A stretch of DNA of 64,000 nucleotides from JALYUM01 sp036688685 (GTDB taxonomy: Bacteria > Pseudomonadota > Gammaproteobacteria > Burkholderiales > Burkholderiaceae_D). This document shows positions 53,862-62,811 of this stretch, piece by piece; within the stretch, counting starts at the first letter, position 1; each line of letters starts with the position of its first letter. The notes under the pieces are model-generated. The model was not told the origin of the DNA. It was given only the letters and a program-made list of their open reading frames with translations, and did no database searches. The DNA is taken from NCBI RefSeq assembly GCF_036688685.1, contig NZ_JAQQPS010000010.1, positions 162,305-226,304 of the forward strand, read 5' to 3'. The translations under genes and the position numbers were made by a program.

Positions 53862-56297
53862 TCATTTTGATTGTGGATAGCGTTCCGCCATTGTGGAGAC
53901 GGCTCCGGACGGCCCGTACCTATCCCGCACGCGCGCAACATGCTCGCGGTAGATGCGCCGCTCGCGCCACGTACTGGCCAAGTACATGACGTGAGCATAG
54001 GCCAGGGCAACTGCGATGGAGAGGATGACGAACGGTATCGTGGAAATGAAATCCACCGGGTATGGCAGAAGCAACAGCGTCGATTCTGCCCGCGAGCCCG
54101 AAAACCGGGCGGCGACCCAGGTGCTGGAGAAGTAGCCGGAGACGAGGAACGCGACCGCCAGAGCACCGAGCGCCAGAAACACCAGGCGCTGGTCGCTCAC
54201 CAAGCTTGGGGACGTGGACTTGTTGCGCAGGCTGCGGCGCATGTGGCTGACCAGATAGCCTCGTTCGCTAGACGTGGATTGGTTATCCGGGCGCTGGCGG
54301 TCTACCATCAGCAATTCGATATAAAGATCGCCGATGTCTTCCACACCGGCATTGTGCAGGGACGTCTCGTTGGCGATCAGGATCGTGCGGATCAGGTGCC
54401 GCTCCGCATCGGTGTCATGCCGGAGCAGGGCATCGAGCAGCGCATCGAGCGCGTCCAGCACTTCGCGGCGCGTGCTCATCTGCCGGTCGCGGATCGTTGG
54501 CGCGGACAACGCATCGGCCTGCGTGCTGAAACGCTCCTGGATGCGCTGGTGCTCCGCATCGCGCATTTGTTCCAGCTCCTGCAGGCGCGCGGTGATGCCG
54601 CTGATCCTCTCGTCGACGTCCGGCGAAGGCACGGTCTCCCCGGCGGGCAGCGAGAACGGGAACAGCGCTGGCGCAGGCTGCGGTGCCGCACGCTGGTCCT
54701 CTGCCATGACAGGCCATGCGGTATCACCGCCGTGTATTGCTAGCAGCCGAGCCCGCAGCTCACTTTCAAACGTCTTCTCGGCAAAGCGGATGGCAGGCGT
54801 TGACAGGCCGAGCAGCGGGAATGCGTCGTCGCTTGCATACCCCACCGATACGATCAGCAATTTCGCTTGGGACCAGTGCACATGGCGGTACTGCTGTATC
54901 TCGAGCACGCGCCGCGCCGAATCGATCTCGTCCAGCGAATCGGTTGCCTTGACGAGCACCAGCGCCGCGATGACGACGCCTCCCTTACTCAACAGCAGGC
55001 GATCGACCAGCTGACCGGCAACCAAGACCTCGCGTGACAGCGTGCCATACTCCGGGAAAAGAGCATCAGCAATGGCCAGCGCCTTCCTTGCCCGGTCGGC
55101 GATCGTGCCGGCCGTGCGTGCGCTTTCCAGGATCTCGCTGCCATCAAGACGGGCCAGTTCGCCCCGTGCTGTCTCGAAAGCATGGTGGGCAATACGCAGG
55201 ATTTCACGCGGGAGTCCCCCCGACAGTTCGTGCAGCACGGCGATCGCATCGGTGCCGAAGCGCTGCCACAGCGGCAGCTCCGCCGTATAGGCATCGAGTA
55301 GCAACTGTGTTTCCGCCAACGGCAGGACCCCCACCACGATCTGCTCACGCTGCTTGAAGCGGGCCGGCACGTCCGGCTTCAACGACTGCCATGCCTCGTG
55401 CGTCCCGGCCACTACCACCATGGTCGACTGACGCTTAAGCTGTTCGACGAACTGGTTCAGCAACGCATTCGCATTGTCATAGCTGAGGTAGTAGGGCTGG
55501 CCGAGCAGTACCTGCAACTGATCGACCAGCACCACCAGCGGCACGCCAGCAATCCGGTGCAGCGCGGCGATGGACTCCAGCGCGGCGATCGCCCGCGTAT
55601 CCCCTTCCGATGAGCGCTCGGCGTTGCCGTCGTCGCCAGCGCCGTGGAGCCCGGCCGACACGCCAAGCCGTGCCAGGTTGACGACATCATCCCCCATCAG
55701 CCAGCGATGCGCATCGTCGCCGAACAGCGGATCCGTCACGTCCAAAAGCACGCGGGGAATGTCGCTATACTTGGCGTTCGTCTGGAGCTTCATCAGCAGT
55801 TGCTGGCGCAGCTGTTCCAGGTCGATGTTGCCTTCTTCCTGCAACGCCTGCAGGCCGTCGATCGTGCCCAGCCGGTAAATTAGCTCCTCCGTTACCTTCA
55901 GCGACTGCACCTTGGTGCGCGCGAGGTTCAGCAGCGCCAGCTGGATAAGCTCGATGACGAGTCCGCGGCCGAAGGACTGCGTGAGCTGGTAGCACAGGTC
56001 GGCGAAGCGGTTTGTGTTGCAGATGCCGTATGCCACGGTGCCGCGGATCGTGCGCGTCTCGCTCATCAGCGCCGCAAGCCACGACAGCACGTGGGTCTTG
56101 CCCGACCCGTACACCCCGCGCACCCCGATGGCCATGCCGGCACGTTCCGGCTCCGCCTGGTAGTCCTTCAGGTATTGGATCAGCTCGCCCTGCAGCTCGC
56201 GCATGTATGGTAGCGATGTGCAGGTCGAGCGCGTGACGCCGTAGCTGGCGACGGCTTCGGAGGGAAACGGATTGCGGATGGCATGGTCTTCGCTCAT
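53862..56297 (-). CDS. P-loop ATPase with C-terminal membrane helices (candidate system, third gene)
   Basis: The 811-residue protein has an AAA/STAND-like ATPase module. Walker A is GVYGSGKTHV (61-70), Walker B is VPLVVLVDQLQ (D259, with Q260 instead of the usual glutamate), a sensor-like TMVVVAGTHEAW follows, and HELSGGLPREILRIAHHAFE starts the lid/winged region. A predicted coiled coil (about 565-592) and two to three membrane helices (about 705-728 and 743-775) follow, with a short basic tail. It is thus membrane-anchored with the ATPase in the cytoplasm. No known family was recognised. The start at 56297 overlaps the preceding gene by four bases. Confidence 0.8.
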   Translation of the reverse strand: MSEDHAIRNPFPSEAVASYGVTRSTCTSLPYMRELQGELIQYLKDYQAEPERAGMAIGVRGVYGSGKTHVLSWLAALMSETRTIRGTVAYGICNTNRFADLCYQLTQSFGRGLVIELIQLALLNLARTKVQSLKVTEELIYRLGTIDGLQALQEEGNIDLEQLRQQLLMKLQTNAKYSDIPRVLLDVTDPLFGDDAHRWLMGDDVVNLARLGVSAGLHGAGDDGNAERSSEGDTRAIAALESIAALHRIAGVPLVVLVDQLQVLLGQPYYLSYDNANALLNQFVEQLKRQSTMVVVAGTHEAWQSLKPDVPARFKQREQIVVGVLPLAETQLLLDAYTAELPLWQRFGTDAIAVLHELSGGLPREILRIAHHAFETARGELARLDGSEILESARTAGTIADRARKALAIADALFPEYGTLSREVLVAGQLVDRLLLSKGGVVIAALVLVKATDSLDEIDSARRVLEIQQYRHVHWSQAKLLIVSVGYASDDAFPLLGLSTPAIRFAEKTFESELRARLLAIHGGDTAWPVMAEDQRAAPQPAPALFPFSLPAGETVPSPDVDERISGITARLQELEQMRDAEHQRIQERFSTQADALSAPTIRDRQMSTRREVLDALDALLDALLRHDTDAERHLIRTILIANETSLHNAGVEDIGDLYIELLMVDRQRPDNQSTSSERGYLVSHMRRSLRNKSTSPSLVSDQRLVFLALGALAVAFLVSGYFSSTWVAARFSGSRAESTLLLLPYPVDFISTIPFVILSIAVALAYAHVMYLASTWRERRIYREHVARVRDRYGPSGAVSTMAERYPQSK

Positions 56298-57376
56298 GGC
56301 TTCCACCCCAGGTTCAGTTTCTGGCGAGCGCGGATGATGTCGTCTCGGTCGATGCGCAAGGCCAGCGGATCCGCAATGGCGGCACCGGCCGGTACGGCGC
56401 GCAGCCGCTCGGCGAACGCCAACCCGCACGTCTTGCGCAAGGCGCTGATCGTGTGATCCAATCGGGTTCCCGGCTGCGCGGTGCTGCCGGGTTGGTACAA
56501 CGCGTCGATTGCATCCGCTGCGAAAGGAAATAGGGGATCCCCTTGTGGCGCGGTCGCTAGCCGCTCGGCCGCCACGCGGTGCCGGACATACTCCTTCGCG
56601 CGGTCCAGATCCAGCGGCTTTGAGCGGATCCATGCCACGTGTAGCCGGCTACTCAGCATCGTGTTATAGCAGACGTCCGCGTCGGCTCCCTTCGCCGTCA
56701 TCACAATCACGTACGAGCAGCAGCTCTTTACTGAATCGTGGATGCTGGCCCAGCTGCGATGGTCGCCGCCATCACGGATCATGACGACAAGGGTTATGTC
56801 GATCGCCGCGAGAATGTCGCGGAATGTCTCGAACAGGCCGGTGTACGAGATGTCCCGAACGGCGAGCGGCTGCTTCGGAACGAATTGATCGAACGCCGTC
56901 CGCATCCTTGCTGCGACCTTATCCGCTTCGGCGATAGAAGGCTCGCCGTATTCGATCTTTGAAATGATGCGGTTGGCAACGGCCGCGACGTTGGCGCTCT
57001 TGTCGTAGCCATGCAGCTCCAGTTCCGCAACCACCGCCTTGCGGCTGGCCGTTGTCTTGGCGATGCGGTGCAACACCAGGTTGGCCAGCGAGTCCCGTCC
57101 CGTCTCGCTGGGCCCGGAGATCAACACCATCAGGCCCTTGCTCGACAGCGTACGCGGCGTAGGAAAGCCGGCCAGTATCGGCTGTTCCGACAGCGTGCCG
57201 ATATTGCTCCTGCTCCAATCGTATACGTCGAAGTACAGCGGTAGCACGCGCTCGTCGACGTGGGGCCGCAGGTCCGTGTCCACCGCCTCGGCACGGATAC
57301 AGTTGCCGTCCACATCGATCTGCGGATAGAACGGATCGGTCCGTAGTGACCATACGGTTTCGCATACCTCGGGCAT
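56294..57376 (-). CDS. P-loop-like protein with degenerate Walker A (candidate system, second gene)
   Basis: The 360-residue soluble protein contains GLMVLISGPSETGRDSLANL (81-100), a Walker A-like motif in which the lysine is arginine (R94). A Walker B-like ITLVVMIRDGG (194-204), a sensor-like SYVIVMTAKG and a C-terminal helical region (RLDHTISALRKTCGLAFAER) follow. It looks like an AAA-type NTPase that has lost catalysis and serves as a regulatory partner of the downstream ATPase, to which it is coupled by ATGA. It lies 18 bases after the membrane protein gene. The family is not recognised. Confidence 0.75.
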   Translation of the reverse strand: MPEVCETVWSLRTDPFYPQIDVDGNCIRAEAVDTDLRPHVDERVLPLYFDVYDWSRSNIGTLSEQPILAGFPTPRTLSSKGLMVLISGPSETGRDSLANLVLHRIAKTTASRKAVVAELELHGYDKSANVAAVANRIISKIEYGEPSIAEADKVAARMRTAFDQFVPKQPLAVRDISYTGLFETFRDILAAIDITLVVMIRDGGDHRSWASIHDSVKSCCSYVIVMTAKGADADVCYNTMLSSRLHVAWIRSKPLDLDRAKEYVRHRVAAERLATAPQGDPLFPFAADAIDALYQPGSTAQPGTRLDHTISALRKTCGLAFAERLRAVPAGAAIADPLALRIDRDDIIRARQKLNLGWKP

Positions 57377-57394
57377 GTTCGCACGCTCCGGTAG

Positions 57395-58255
57395 TCAGAT
57401 AATGAACTGCTCGAAATCGGGAAACGCCGCTTTCAGCAGGCTCTTCACACGTTCGCGATCGGCTTCGCGCAGCGCGACCAGCAACGGATCACGTGTCCGC
57501 CCGGGCAAGTCGAAGAGAATGCGGCTCTGCGTCAGTTCGTGCGCCATCATCGAGGTGAACTGATGATTGTCCTGGAGGGCCACGATGTGCTTGAACGTCT
57601 CCGCAAAGAACTTACGCAACTGGCCGTTCTCATCCCTGCGCAACCGGTCCAATGACGCCTGCTCGCCGCTACGCACATCGAAGAACTTCTGCGCCCGGTA
57701 GACCATCAGACCCAGGCCGGCCGTGACCAGCGCCGGCAGGGCAATCCCGAAGAACCACGAGATTGCCCGCCATACGGTTCCATATTCCTCTCGCCGGATT
57801 GAAATTGCAACCTCGAACGGGGGCAAGTCGTGTCGTAACAACAACAGCTTGCCATTGGTGCCCGCCGACGCATCGGGAAAGGCGGCATCCGGCAGCGCCA
57901 GCCACAAGGGCTGCCACGTGCCGGGGCGGGTTTGAAAAGCAATCACAGCCCGGCCCGCCTTAGAAACGCCGTCGCAGTTCACCTGCTCGCCAGTCTTGCC
58001 CAGCGCCAGGTGAGCGCCGTTGAAGCCGGTCGAGGTCGCGTTTATGATGCTGGCGACAGGCGCGCCGACATAGAAAAGCACGCAGACGGGTTGCGAAACG
58101 AAACGGCTGGGATGCTCGATCAAGGAAGGAAGGCCTACCACCACCGGTGGAAGGTCGGAAGATGCGCCGGCAGTGATACAAGCGGACATCGCAAGCGCCA
58201 TGGAAAGCAGGGCGCCGGCCATCCGGCTTCTTACGGCAGACAGTCCTTTATCCAT
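57395..58255 (-). CDS. Membrane protein with exported sensor-like domain (candidate system, first gene)
   Basis: The 286-residue protein begins with a signal or lipoprotein-like sequence (MAGALLSMALAMSAC, possible lipid cysteine C26). An exported domain of about 130 residues with C58 and C94 follows, then a membrane helix (about 164-187, AISWFFGIALPALVTAGLGL) and a 100-residue cytoplasmic tail ending RERVKSLLKAAFPDFEQFII. It could sense an envelope signal and pass it to the two P-loop proteins encoded just downstream. The family is not recognised. Confidence 0.7.
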   Translation of the reverse strand: MDKGLSAVRSRMAGALLSMALAMSACITAGASSDLPPVVVGLPSLIEHPSRFVSQPVCVLFYVGAPVASIINATSTGFNGAHLALGKTGEQVNCDGVSKAGRAVIAFQTRPGTWQPLWLALPDAAFPDASAGTNGKLLLLRHDLPPFEVAISIRREEYGTVWRAISWFFGIALPALVTAGLGLMVYRAQKFFDVRSGEQASLDRLRRDENGQLRKFFAETFKHIVALQDNHQFTSMMAHELTQSRILFDLPGRTRDPLLVALREADRERVKSLLKAAFPDFEQFII

Positions 58256-58288
58256 CGCGCGGCCCGCATATTTGAAGGTCGTTCCATT

Positions 58289-58516
58289 CTATATACAAGA
58301 CCGGCGCCTGGCCAGACCGCATTCCCTTGAGTCCGCTGGCGCGCCGCCAGCACTGCGCGTGGCCGATACACGGTCGCACCAGCGATAGCTCGCTGGGGGC
58401 TTCGATCCACCCCAGCCGATGCGGTCGGACAGGGAACGGATGGCGCGCGATGAGAACTTGCCGCCCAGTGCCCCTGCCAGCAGCATGACCGGCACCACCA
58501 AGTCCACGTCGTTCAT
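58289..58516 (-). CDS. Possible small membrane protein or gene remnant
   Basis: This 75-codon frame opens with MNDVDLVVPVMLLAGALGGK, a plausible short membrane segment followed by SSRAIRSLSDRIGW, after which composition looks random and arginine/cysteine-rich. It may be the start of a gene lost to a frameshift, or chance. The rest of 58256-58563 shows no other feature. Confidence 0.25.
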   Translation of the reverse strand: MNDVDLVVPVMLLAGALGGKFSSRAIRSLSDRIGWGGSKPPASYRWCDRVSATRSAGGAPADSRECGLARRRSCI

Positions 58517-58563
58517 CGATATCCTCGCGAATGCTGTGCAATGCGCAGAAATGAAGCGATCAC

Positions 58564-59346
58564 TCAGCCCTGCACCAGTCCCCGTTCGAACAAGCGCGCT
58601 TCCAGCTCGCGCCGTTTGACAAGGCCCGCCGAATCGGGCTCGCCCGCCCAGATCCGTTTCATGCTTCGGATCTGGGCGGGAATGGCGGCGAAATCCTGCG
58701 CCTGCATGGCGGCGCGAATGGCGCGCATCTCTCGATAGCGCTCGCCCTCGCGCTGGAACGACGCGCCGCGGTTATAGACCAGTGAGACCAGCGCGCCCAG
58801 GCTGTCGGGGTGCAGGGCTTCAGTGTTGGCCAGCGAACGCGTGGTCAGACCCGTATAGCTCACGACCGAGACATCGGTGAATACCTTGAATGCGTCGCTG
58901 TAGGGAATGTCGATATGGGCAAGCGGCTGCACCAGCGCGCTGGCGCTGGCGCCGGTCACGCCGCAGGCCTGGTTGAGCGCGTTCAGGTCCGCCTGCGTCA
59001 GAACTTTCGACCAGTCGCGCGCAAGCACGGCCTGCGTGACGTAGCCGACGTCGTAGCCGATGCCAATGGTGATCCCGGAGCGGCCGCGCGGCCAGATCGG
59101 ATGTCGGTATTTGCGTTTGTAGACTTCGCGGCTGCTCACTTCGAAGGTGACGATGAGATCGATGGCGGCGTTCGAGATGGGAGGAGTGACCGTTTTCGAT
59201 TTCTCGTCTTCATCGTCTTGAAAAGGACCGTACGCCGCCTCATCGTCATTCTGCAGATGTTCAAGCAGCGTGTCGTCGCTGCGCACTTCGTCAAGGAGCG
59301 CCTGAAATGGGCTCGGCGTTGCTGCGGGCGTGGTCGAAAGTGTCAT
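58564..59346 (-). CDS. Phage-type lysozyme-like protein
   Basis: The 260-residue protein has a T4-lysozyme-like (GH24-type) domain after an acidic, disordered N-terminus (about 1-55). The likely catalytic glutamate is E69 in LIVTFEVSSREVY, followed by GITIGIGYDVGYVTQ (the G-x-G-Y-D segment) and later LGALVSLVYNRGASF and RMRAIRAAM type helices ending in RRELEARLFERGL. There is no signal peptide, so export would need a holin, a secretion system or lysis. I use the ATG at 59346; another at 59409 adds 21 residues. It is on the same strand and upstream of the three-gene ATPase unit. Confidence 0.75.
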   Translation of the reverse strand: MTLSTTPAATPSPFQALLDEVRSDDTLLEHLQNDDEAAYGPFQDDEDEKSKTVTPPISNAAIDLIVTFEVSSREVYKRKYRHPIWPRGRSGITIGIGYDVGYVTQAVLARDWSKVLTQADLNALNQACGVTGASASALVQPLAHIDIPYSDAFKVFTDVSVVSYTGLTTRSLANTEALHPDSLGALVSLVYNRGASFQREGERYREMRAIRAAMQAQDFAAIPAQIRSMKRIWAGEPDSAGLVKRRELEARLFERGLVQG

Positions 59347-59444
59347 GTTTGCAGCTGTTTTCACTTGCTTGGGTTCTGGGCCGGGACAGATCGTTTTGCA
59401 GCTTGCCACTCATCTTATCTGCGCGCGGACCGCGCTGATACCCG

Positions 59445-59515
59445 ATGTTGTATTTTTTGAACGATTACAAAAATATATTTACTTTTGGTATAAATTTTAT
59501 CGTTAAGATTTTACG
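59445..59515. promoter_or_regulatory. AT-rich divergent promoter region
   Basis: About 70 bases between the lysozyme gene and the divergent interrupted gene are strongly AT-rich (long runs such as AAAAATATATTT and TATAAATTTTATC), in sharp contrast with the GC-rich surroundings. This composition suggests an UP-element/divergent promoter or an H-NS-type silencing site on transferred DNA. Confidence 0.5.
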
Positions 59516-59575
59516 GTGGCGCGATGACGGTATTGTGCGCGGCGCCTGCTCTGAACAGCCTGTCCGTCGTCTGCC

Positions 59576-59944
59576 ATGAGCGACCAACTTACTGCAGCGA
59601 AAGCAGACCTGATCAGCTTCGGGTTCAATGTGTTGTTTGACCCCGACGGTAGTGCAGCGGCAGCACGCTGGTTTTCATTGGCCGTGCGCGAATTCCAGAT
59701 GTATGCGACGAGGCCTCTCGTGGCACGAGAAAAGTCCGGCAGCGGTAGCAAGTTGCGCGGGATCTAGCGCCCTGAACCCGCGCGGAACGCGCTTGTCTAT
59801 ACGGGGCCGGTCGACGGTGTGCTGGCATCCGCGCTGCAAGCTGTCATCGACACGGGAAGCTGCACAAGTACCGTTGTCCCGTATCAAACATTGGACTACC
59901 AAACGCCTGGCGCCGTCGACGCAGCGTTTCGTGTGCCTGATTAA
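59576..59944 (+). pseudogene. Interrupted peptidoglycan-binding-like gene
   Basis: One reading frame runs from an ATG at 59576 (MSDQLTAAKADLISFGFNVL, then ARWFSLAVREFQMYATRPLV) to a TAG at 59765. It continues in the same frame with ALVYTGPVDGVLASALQAVI and YQTLDYQTPGAVDAAF to a TAA at 59942. Both halves look like parts of one protein, with the AVREFQ and GPVDGVLASALQ pattern of peptidoglycan-binding domains. The single in-frame amber codon and the short C-terminus suggest decay. It is divergent from the lysozyme-like gene. Confidence 0.55.
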
Positions 59945-60003
59945 CTGTCCTGGAAATCCGAAGTACCTCCGCGTTTCGTGTCGTGGTGGCGCGGGTGGAC
60001 CGG

Positions 60004-60021
60004 CAAGGCGACGTCGCCTTG
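60004..60021. repeat. 18-bp perfect palindrome downstream of galK
   Basis: CAAGGCGACGTCGCCTTG is fully self-complementary. It lies in the 269-base gap between the interrupted gene and the galK stop. No T-tract follows on either strand, so it may be a protein-binding site or stabilising hairpin. Nothing else was recognised in the gap. Confidence 0.4.
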
Positions 60022-60213
60022 TCTGTCAACATGGCGGCCGCCCTGCTGCTGACCGTCACACCGGCCATCTGACCCGCCGCGCGGGCCTGACATGCAGGAC
60101 GTAGCCGGCGCGCACGATGCGCCAGCCCGGCTTGAACAGCACGACCAGGCAGCGCATCTTGACGTGGCCGCATGCGCGCCGGCCGGATGCGGCCTGGAAG
60201 CCTGCCTGTGGCG

Positions 60214-61374
60214 TTACGGGCAGGCGCCGGCGCCGGCGGCAGCGCTGCAGACGTACACCGTTGCCTGCTCGCCGTTCGGCGCGCGGTAATGCTGCGCCAC
60301 CGCCGCACGGGCTGCATCGACCAGCGCATGGGGCACCAGTGCCACCACGCAGCCACCGAAACCGCCACCGGTCATGCGCACGCCGCCCTGCAATCCGATC
60401 GCCGCCTTGACGATGGCCACCAGCTCGTCGACGGCCGGCACGGTGATCTCGAAATCGTCGCGCATCGATGCATGCGAGGCAGCCATGAGTTCGCCCATGC
60501 GGGCCAGATCGCCGGCCGCCAACGCCACTGCAGCGTCGGCAACCCGGGCGCTGTCCGTGACGATGTGACGGGCGCGCCGCAGCACCACCGGATCGAGCTC
60601 GGCGCCGCGCGCTTCGAGCATGGCCAGGTCGACGTCGCGCAGGGCCGGCACGCCGAAGTGACGCGCGGCCGCTTCGCACTGCAGGCGCCGGGTGTTGTAT
60701 TCACTGTCGACCAGTCCGCGCGTGACCTGGGAATTAAAAATCATGATGGCGACGTTCGATGGGATCGGCACCGGCGTCACGTCCAGCGAGCGGCAGTCGA
60801 TCATCAAGGCGTGGCCGGCGACGCCGGCCGCAGAACTGATCTGGTCCATGTTGCCGCACTTGCAGCCGACGAAGTCGTTTTCGGCGCGCTGGGCGGCCAG
60901 CGCCAGGTCGATCGGCGTCAGGTGCCCGAAGCCCGGCAGGGTCGCGAACAGCGTGCACACGGCAACCGACAGCGAGGCCGACGAGGACAGGCCGGCACCC
61001 TGCGGCACGTCGCCGGCGATGACCATGTCCATGCCGCACACGGGCAGGCCGCGCCGCACCATGTCGTCGATCACGCCGCGCACGTAGTTGGCCCACATGG
61101 GCGCTTCGAGGCGCGCAATCGGCGCGTCCAGTGAATAGGTGTCGGCAGCGTCGTCGTAGTCGGCGGCAATCACGCGCACCGTGCGGTCATCGCGCCGGCG
61201 GGCCACGATCGCCGTGCCGAAATTGATCGCGCACGGTAGCACCAGGCCGTCGTTGTAATCGGTGTGTTCGCCGATCAGGTTGACCCGGCCGGGTGCCTGG
61301 ACCTGGATGGATGGGGCGGCGCCGAACGCGGCCTCGAATTGGGTGGCCGCGCGGGCCATAGGGGATTGCGTCAT
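60214..61374 (-). CDS. galK: Galactokinase
   Basis: Galactokinase phosphorylates galactose at C1 in the Leloir pathway. The 386-residue GHMP kinase has the galactose signature GRVNLIGEHTDYNDG near residue 35, the ATP-binding GLSSSASLSVAV, CGNMDQ with the catalytic aspartate, and RMTGGGFGGCVVAL near the C-terminus. The start at 61374 lies two bases after the galT stop. No galE, galM or regulator gene is present beside it. Confidence 0.96.
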   Translation of the reverse strand: MTQSPMARAATQFEAAFGAAPSIQVQAPGRVNLIGEHTDYNDGLVLPCAINFGTAIVARRRDDRTVRVIAADYDDAADTYSLDAPIARLEAPMWANYVRGVIDDMVRRGLPVCGMDMVIAGDVPQGAGLSSSASLSVAVCTLFATLPGFGHLTPIDLALAAQRAENDFVGCKCGNMDQISSAAGVAGHALMIDCRSLDVTPVPIPSNVAIMIFNSQVTRGLVDSEYNTRRLQCEAAARHFGVPALRDVDLAMLEARGAELDPVVLRRARHIVTDSARVADAAVALAAGDLARMGELMAASHASMRDDFEITVPAVDELVAIVKAAIGLQGGVRMTGGGFGGCVVALVPHALVDAARAAVAQHYRAPNGEQATVYVCSAAAGAGACP

Positions 61375-61376
61375 GT

Positions 61377-62435
61377 TCAATTGCCGGTAGAGGGGGTGTG
61401 AAGGTAGTGTACGTCGCCGGTCGCGCGCAGTTGCGCCGCCGCCTGCTCGGGGGTCAGGTCGCGCTGGGTTTCGGCCAGCATTTCGAAGCCCACCATGAAT
61501 TTGCGCACCGACGCCGAGCGCAGCAGGGGGGGGTAGAAATGGGCATGCAGTTGCCACGGCGCGGCGTCATCGGATCCATACGGGGCGCCGTGCCAGCCCA
61601 TCGAATACGGAAAGGCGCACTGGAACAGGTTGTCGTAACGGACCGTCAGGCCATGCAGGGCCAGCGCCAGGTCGGCGCGCTGGACATCGGTCAGCTGTTC
61701 CAGGCGCTGCACCGGGAAACGCGGCAGCAGCAAGGTCTCGAACGGCCAGGCGGCCCAGTACGGAACCACCGCCAGCCAGTACGCGGTCTGGATCACGACG
61801 CGCTCGCCGGACTGCGCTTCGCGTTCGGCATAGTCGAGCAGGAGCGATGTGCCATGGGCGGCAAAGTACGCGCGCTGGCACGCGTCTTCCGTGGCGGGCA
61901 GGTCGGGCAGAAAACTGGTGGCCCAGACTTGTCCGTGCGGATGCGGGTTGGAGCAACCCATCGCGGCACCCTTGTTTTCGAATACCTGCACCCAGCGGTG
62001 CGTCGCACCGAGTTCGGCCGCCTGGTCGCACCAGGTGTCGATGACACCTTCCAGCGCCGGCAGCTCGAGCAGCGCCAGCGATTTGCTGTGGTCGGGAGAA
62101 AAACAGATCACGCGGCTGGTCCCATGCACGCCCATGGCGCGGAACAAAGGATCGGCGTCGGGCGGCGCGATGGGCGTAGTGGGCGCGTCGGGGGTCAGCG
62201 CGGCGAAGTCGTTGGTGAACACATAGGTTCCGGCATACGCGGGATTTTGTTCACCGTTGACGCGTGTGTTGCCGGCGCACAGATAGCAGGCCGGGTCGTG
62301 CGCGGGCTGCACGGTGCGGTCGACGGCTTCCTGCTGGCCTTGCCAGGGGCGCTTGCTGCGGTGGGGCGACACCAGTACCCACTCATCCATGAGCGGGTTG
62401 TGGCGGCGATGGGGGTGTTCCGATGGGTCGAACAT
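61377..62435 (-). CDS. galT: Galactose-1-phosphate uridylyltransferase
   Basis: GalT exchanges UMP between UDP-glucose and galactose-1-phosphate. The 352-residue protein has MFDPSEHPHRRHNPLMDEWV at the start, CYLCAGN (zinc-type cysteines), FENKGAAMGCSNPHPHGQVW with the HPH active site, and HAHFYPPLLRS. The ATG at 62435 is preceded by AAGGA; the frame extends 18 codons upstream. It heads the galT-galK operon. Confidence 0.96.
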   Translation of the reverse strand: MFDPSEHPHRRHNPLMDEWVLVSPHRSKRPWQGQQEAVDRTVQPAHDPACYLCAGNTRVNGEQNPAYAGTYVFTNDFAALTPDAPTTPIAPPDADPLFRAMGVHGTSRVICFSPDHSKSLALLELPALEGVIDTWCDQAAELGATHRWVQVFENKGAAMGCSNPHPHGQVWATSFLPDLPATEDACQRAYFAAHGTSLLLDYAEREAQSGERVVIQTAYWLAVVPYWAAWPFETLLLPRFPVQRLEQLTDVQRADLALALHGLTVRYDNLFQCAFPYSMGWHGAPYGSDDAAPWQLHAHFYPPLLRSASVRKFMVGFEMLAETQRDLTPEQAAAQLRATGDVHYLHTPSTGN

Positions 62436-62811
62436 GGTTTCCTTGTCGGCGATAAGCAAAAGGGGCTGGCCGCGGCCGGATCTTTGCACGGATCACGGCC
62501 TGGCGCCGGCGATTTCCCAAAACGCTCAAGGCACTGATTGTTTGGGCGGAATAGTGCGCCGGCCCGCTATATTACTTGTGCCGGGGCGCCGCGTCTGCCT
62601 GGACTGGCAACGCCATGGCGCCAACGGCGTTTCCATAACTGCCACAGAGCTTGCCCGTACTGCCTTATTGTTGCTGTGTGTACTGCCAAACGGCCGCGTG
62701 CAGGCGGCCGCGCCTGACCTGAAAACGGCGTGTTCGCTTTACTGCGACGACAGCCTCACCGTTGCGACTGCCCGGCAAGTGCCGCCTGACGCATTAGCGA
62801 ACGCCTGCGGG
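62436..62811. other. Intergenic region without recognisable gene
   Basis: These 376 bases lie between galT and an IS6-family relic. They should hold the galT promoter on the minus strand (a TAATAT box is seen at 62569-62574 without a good -35). Open frames on the plus strand here lack recognisable domains. Confidence 0.5.
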
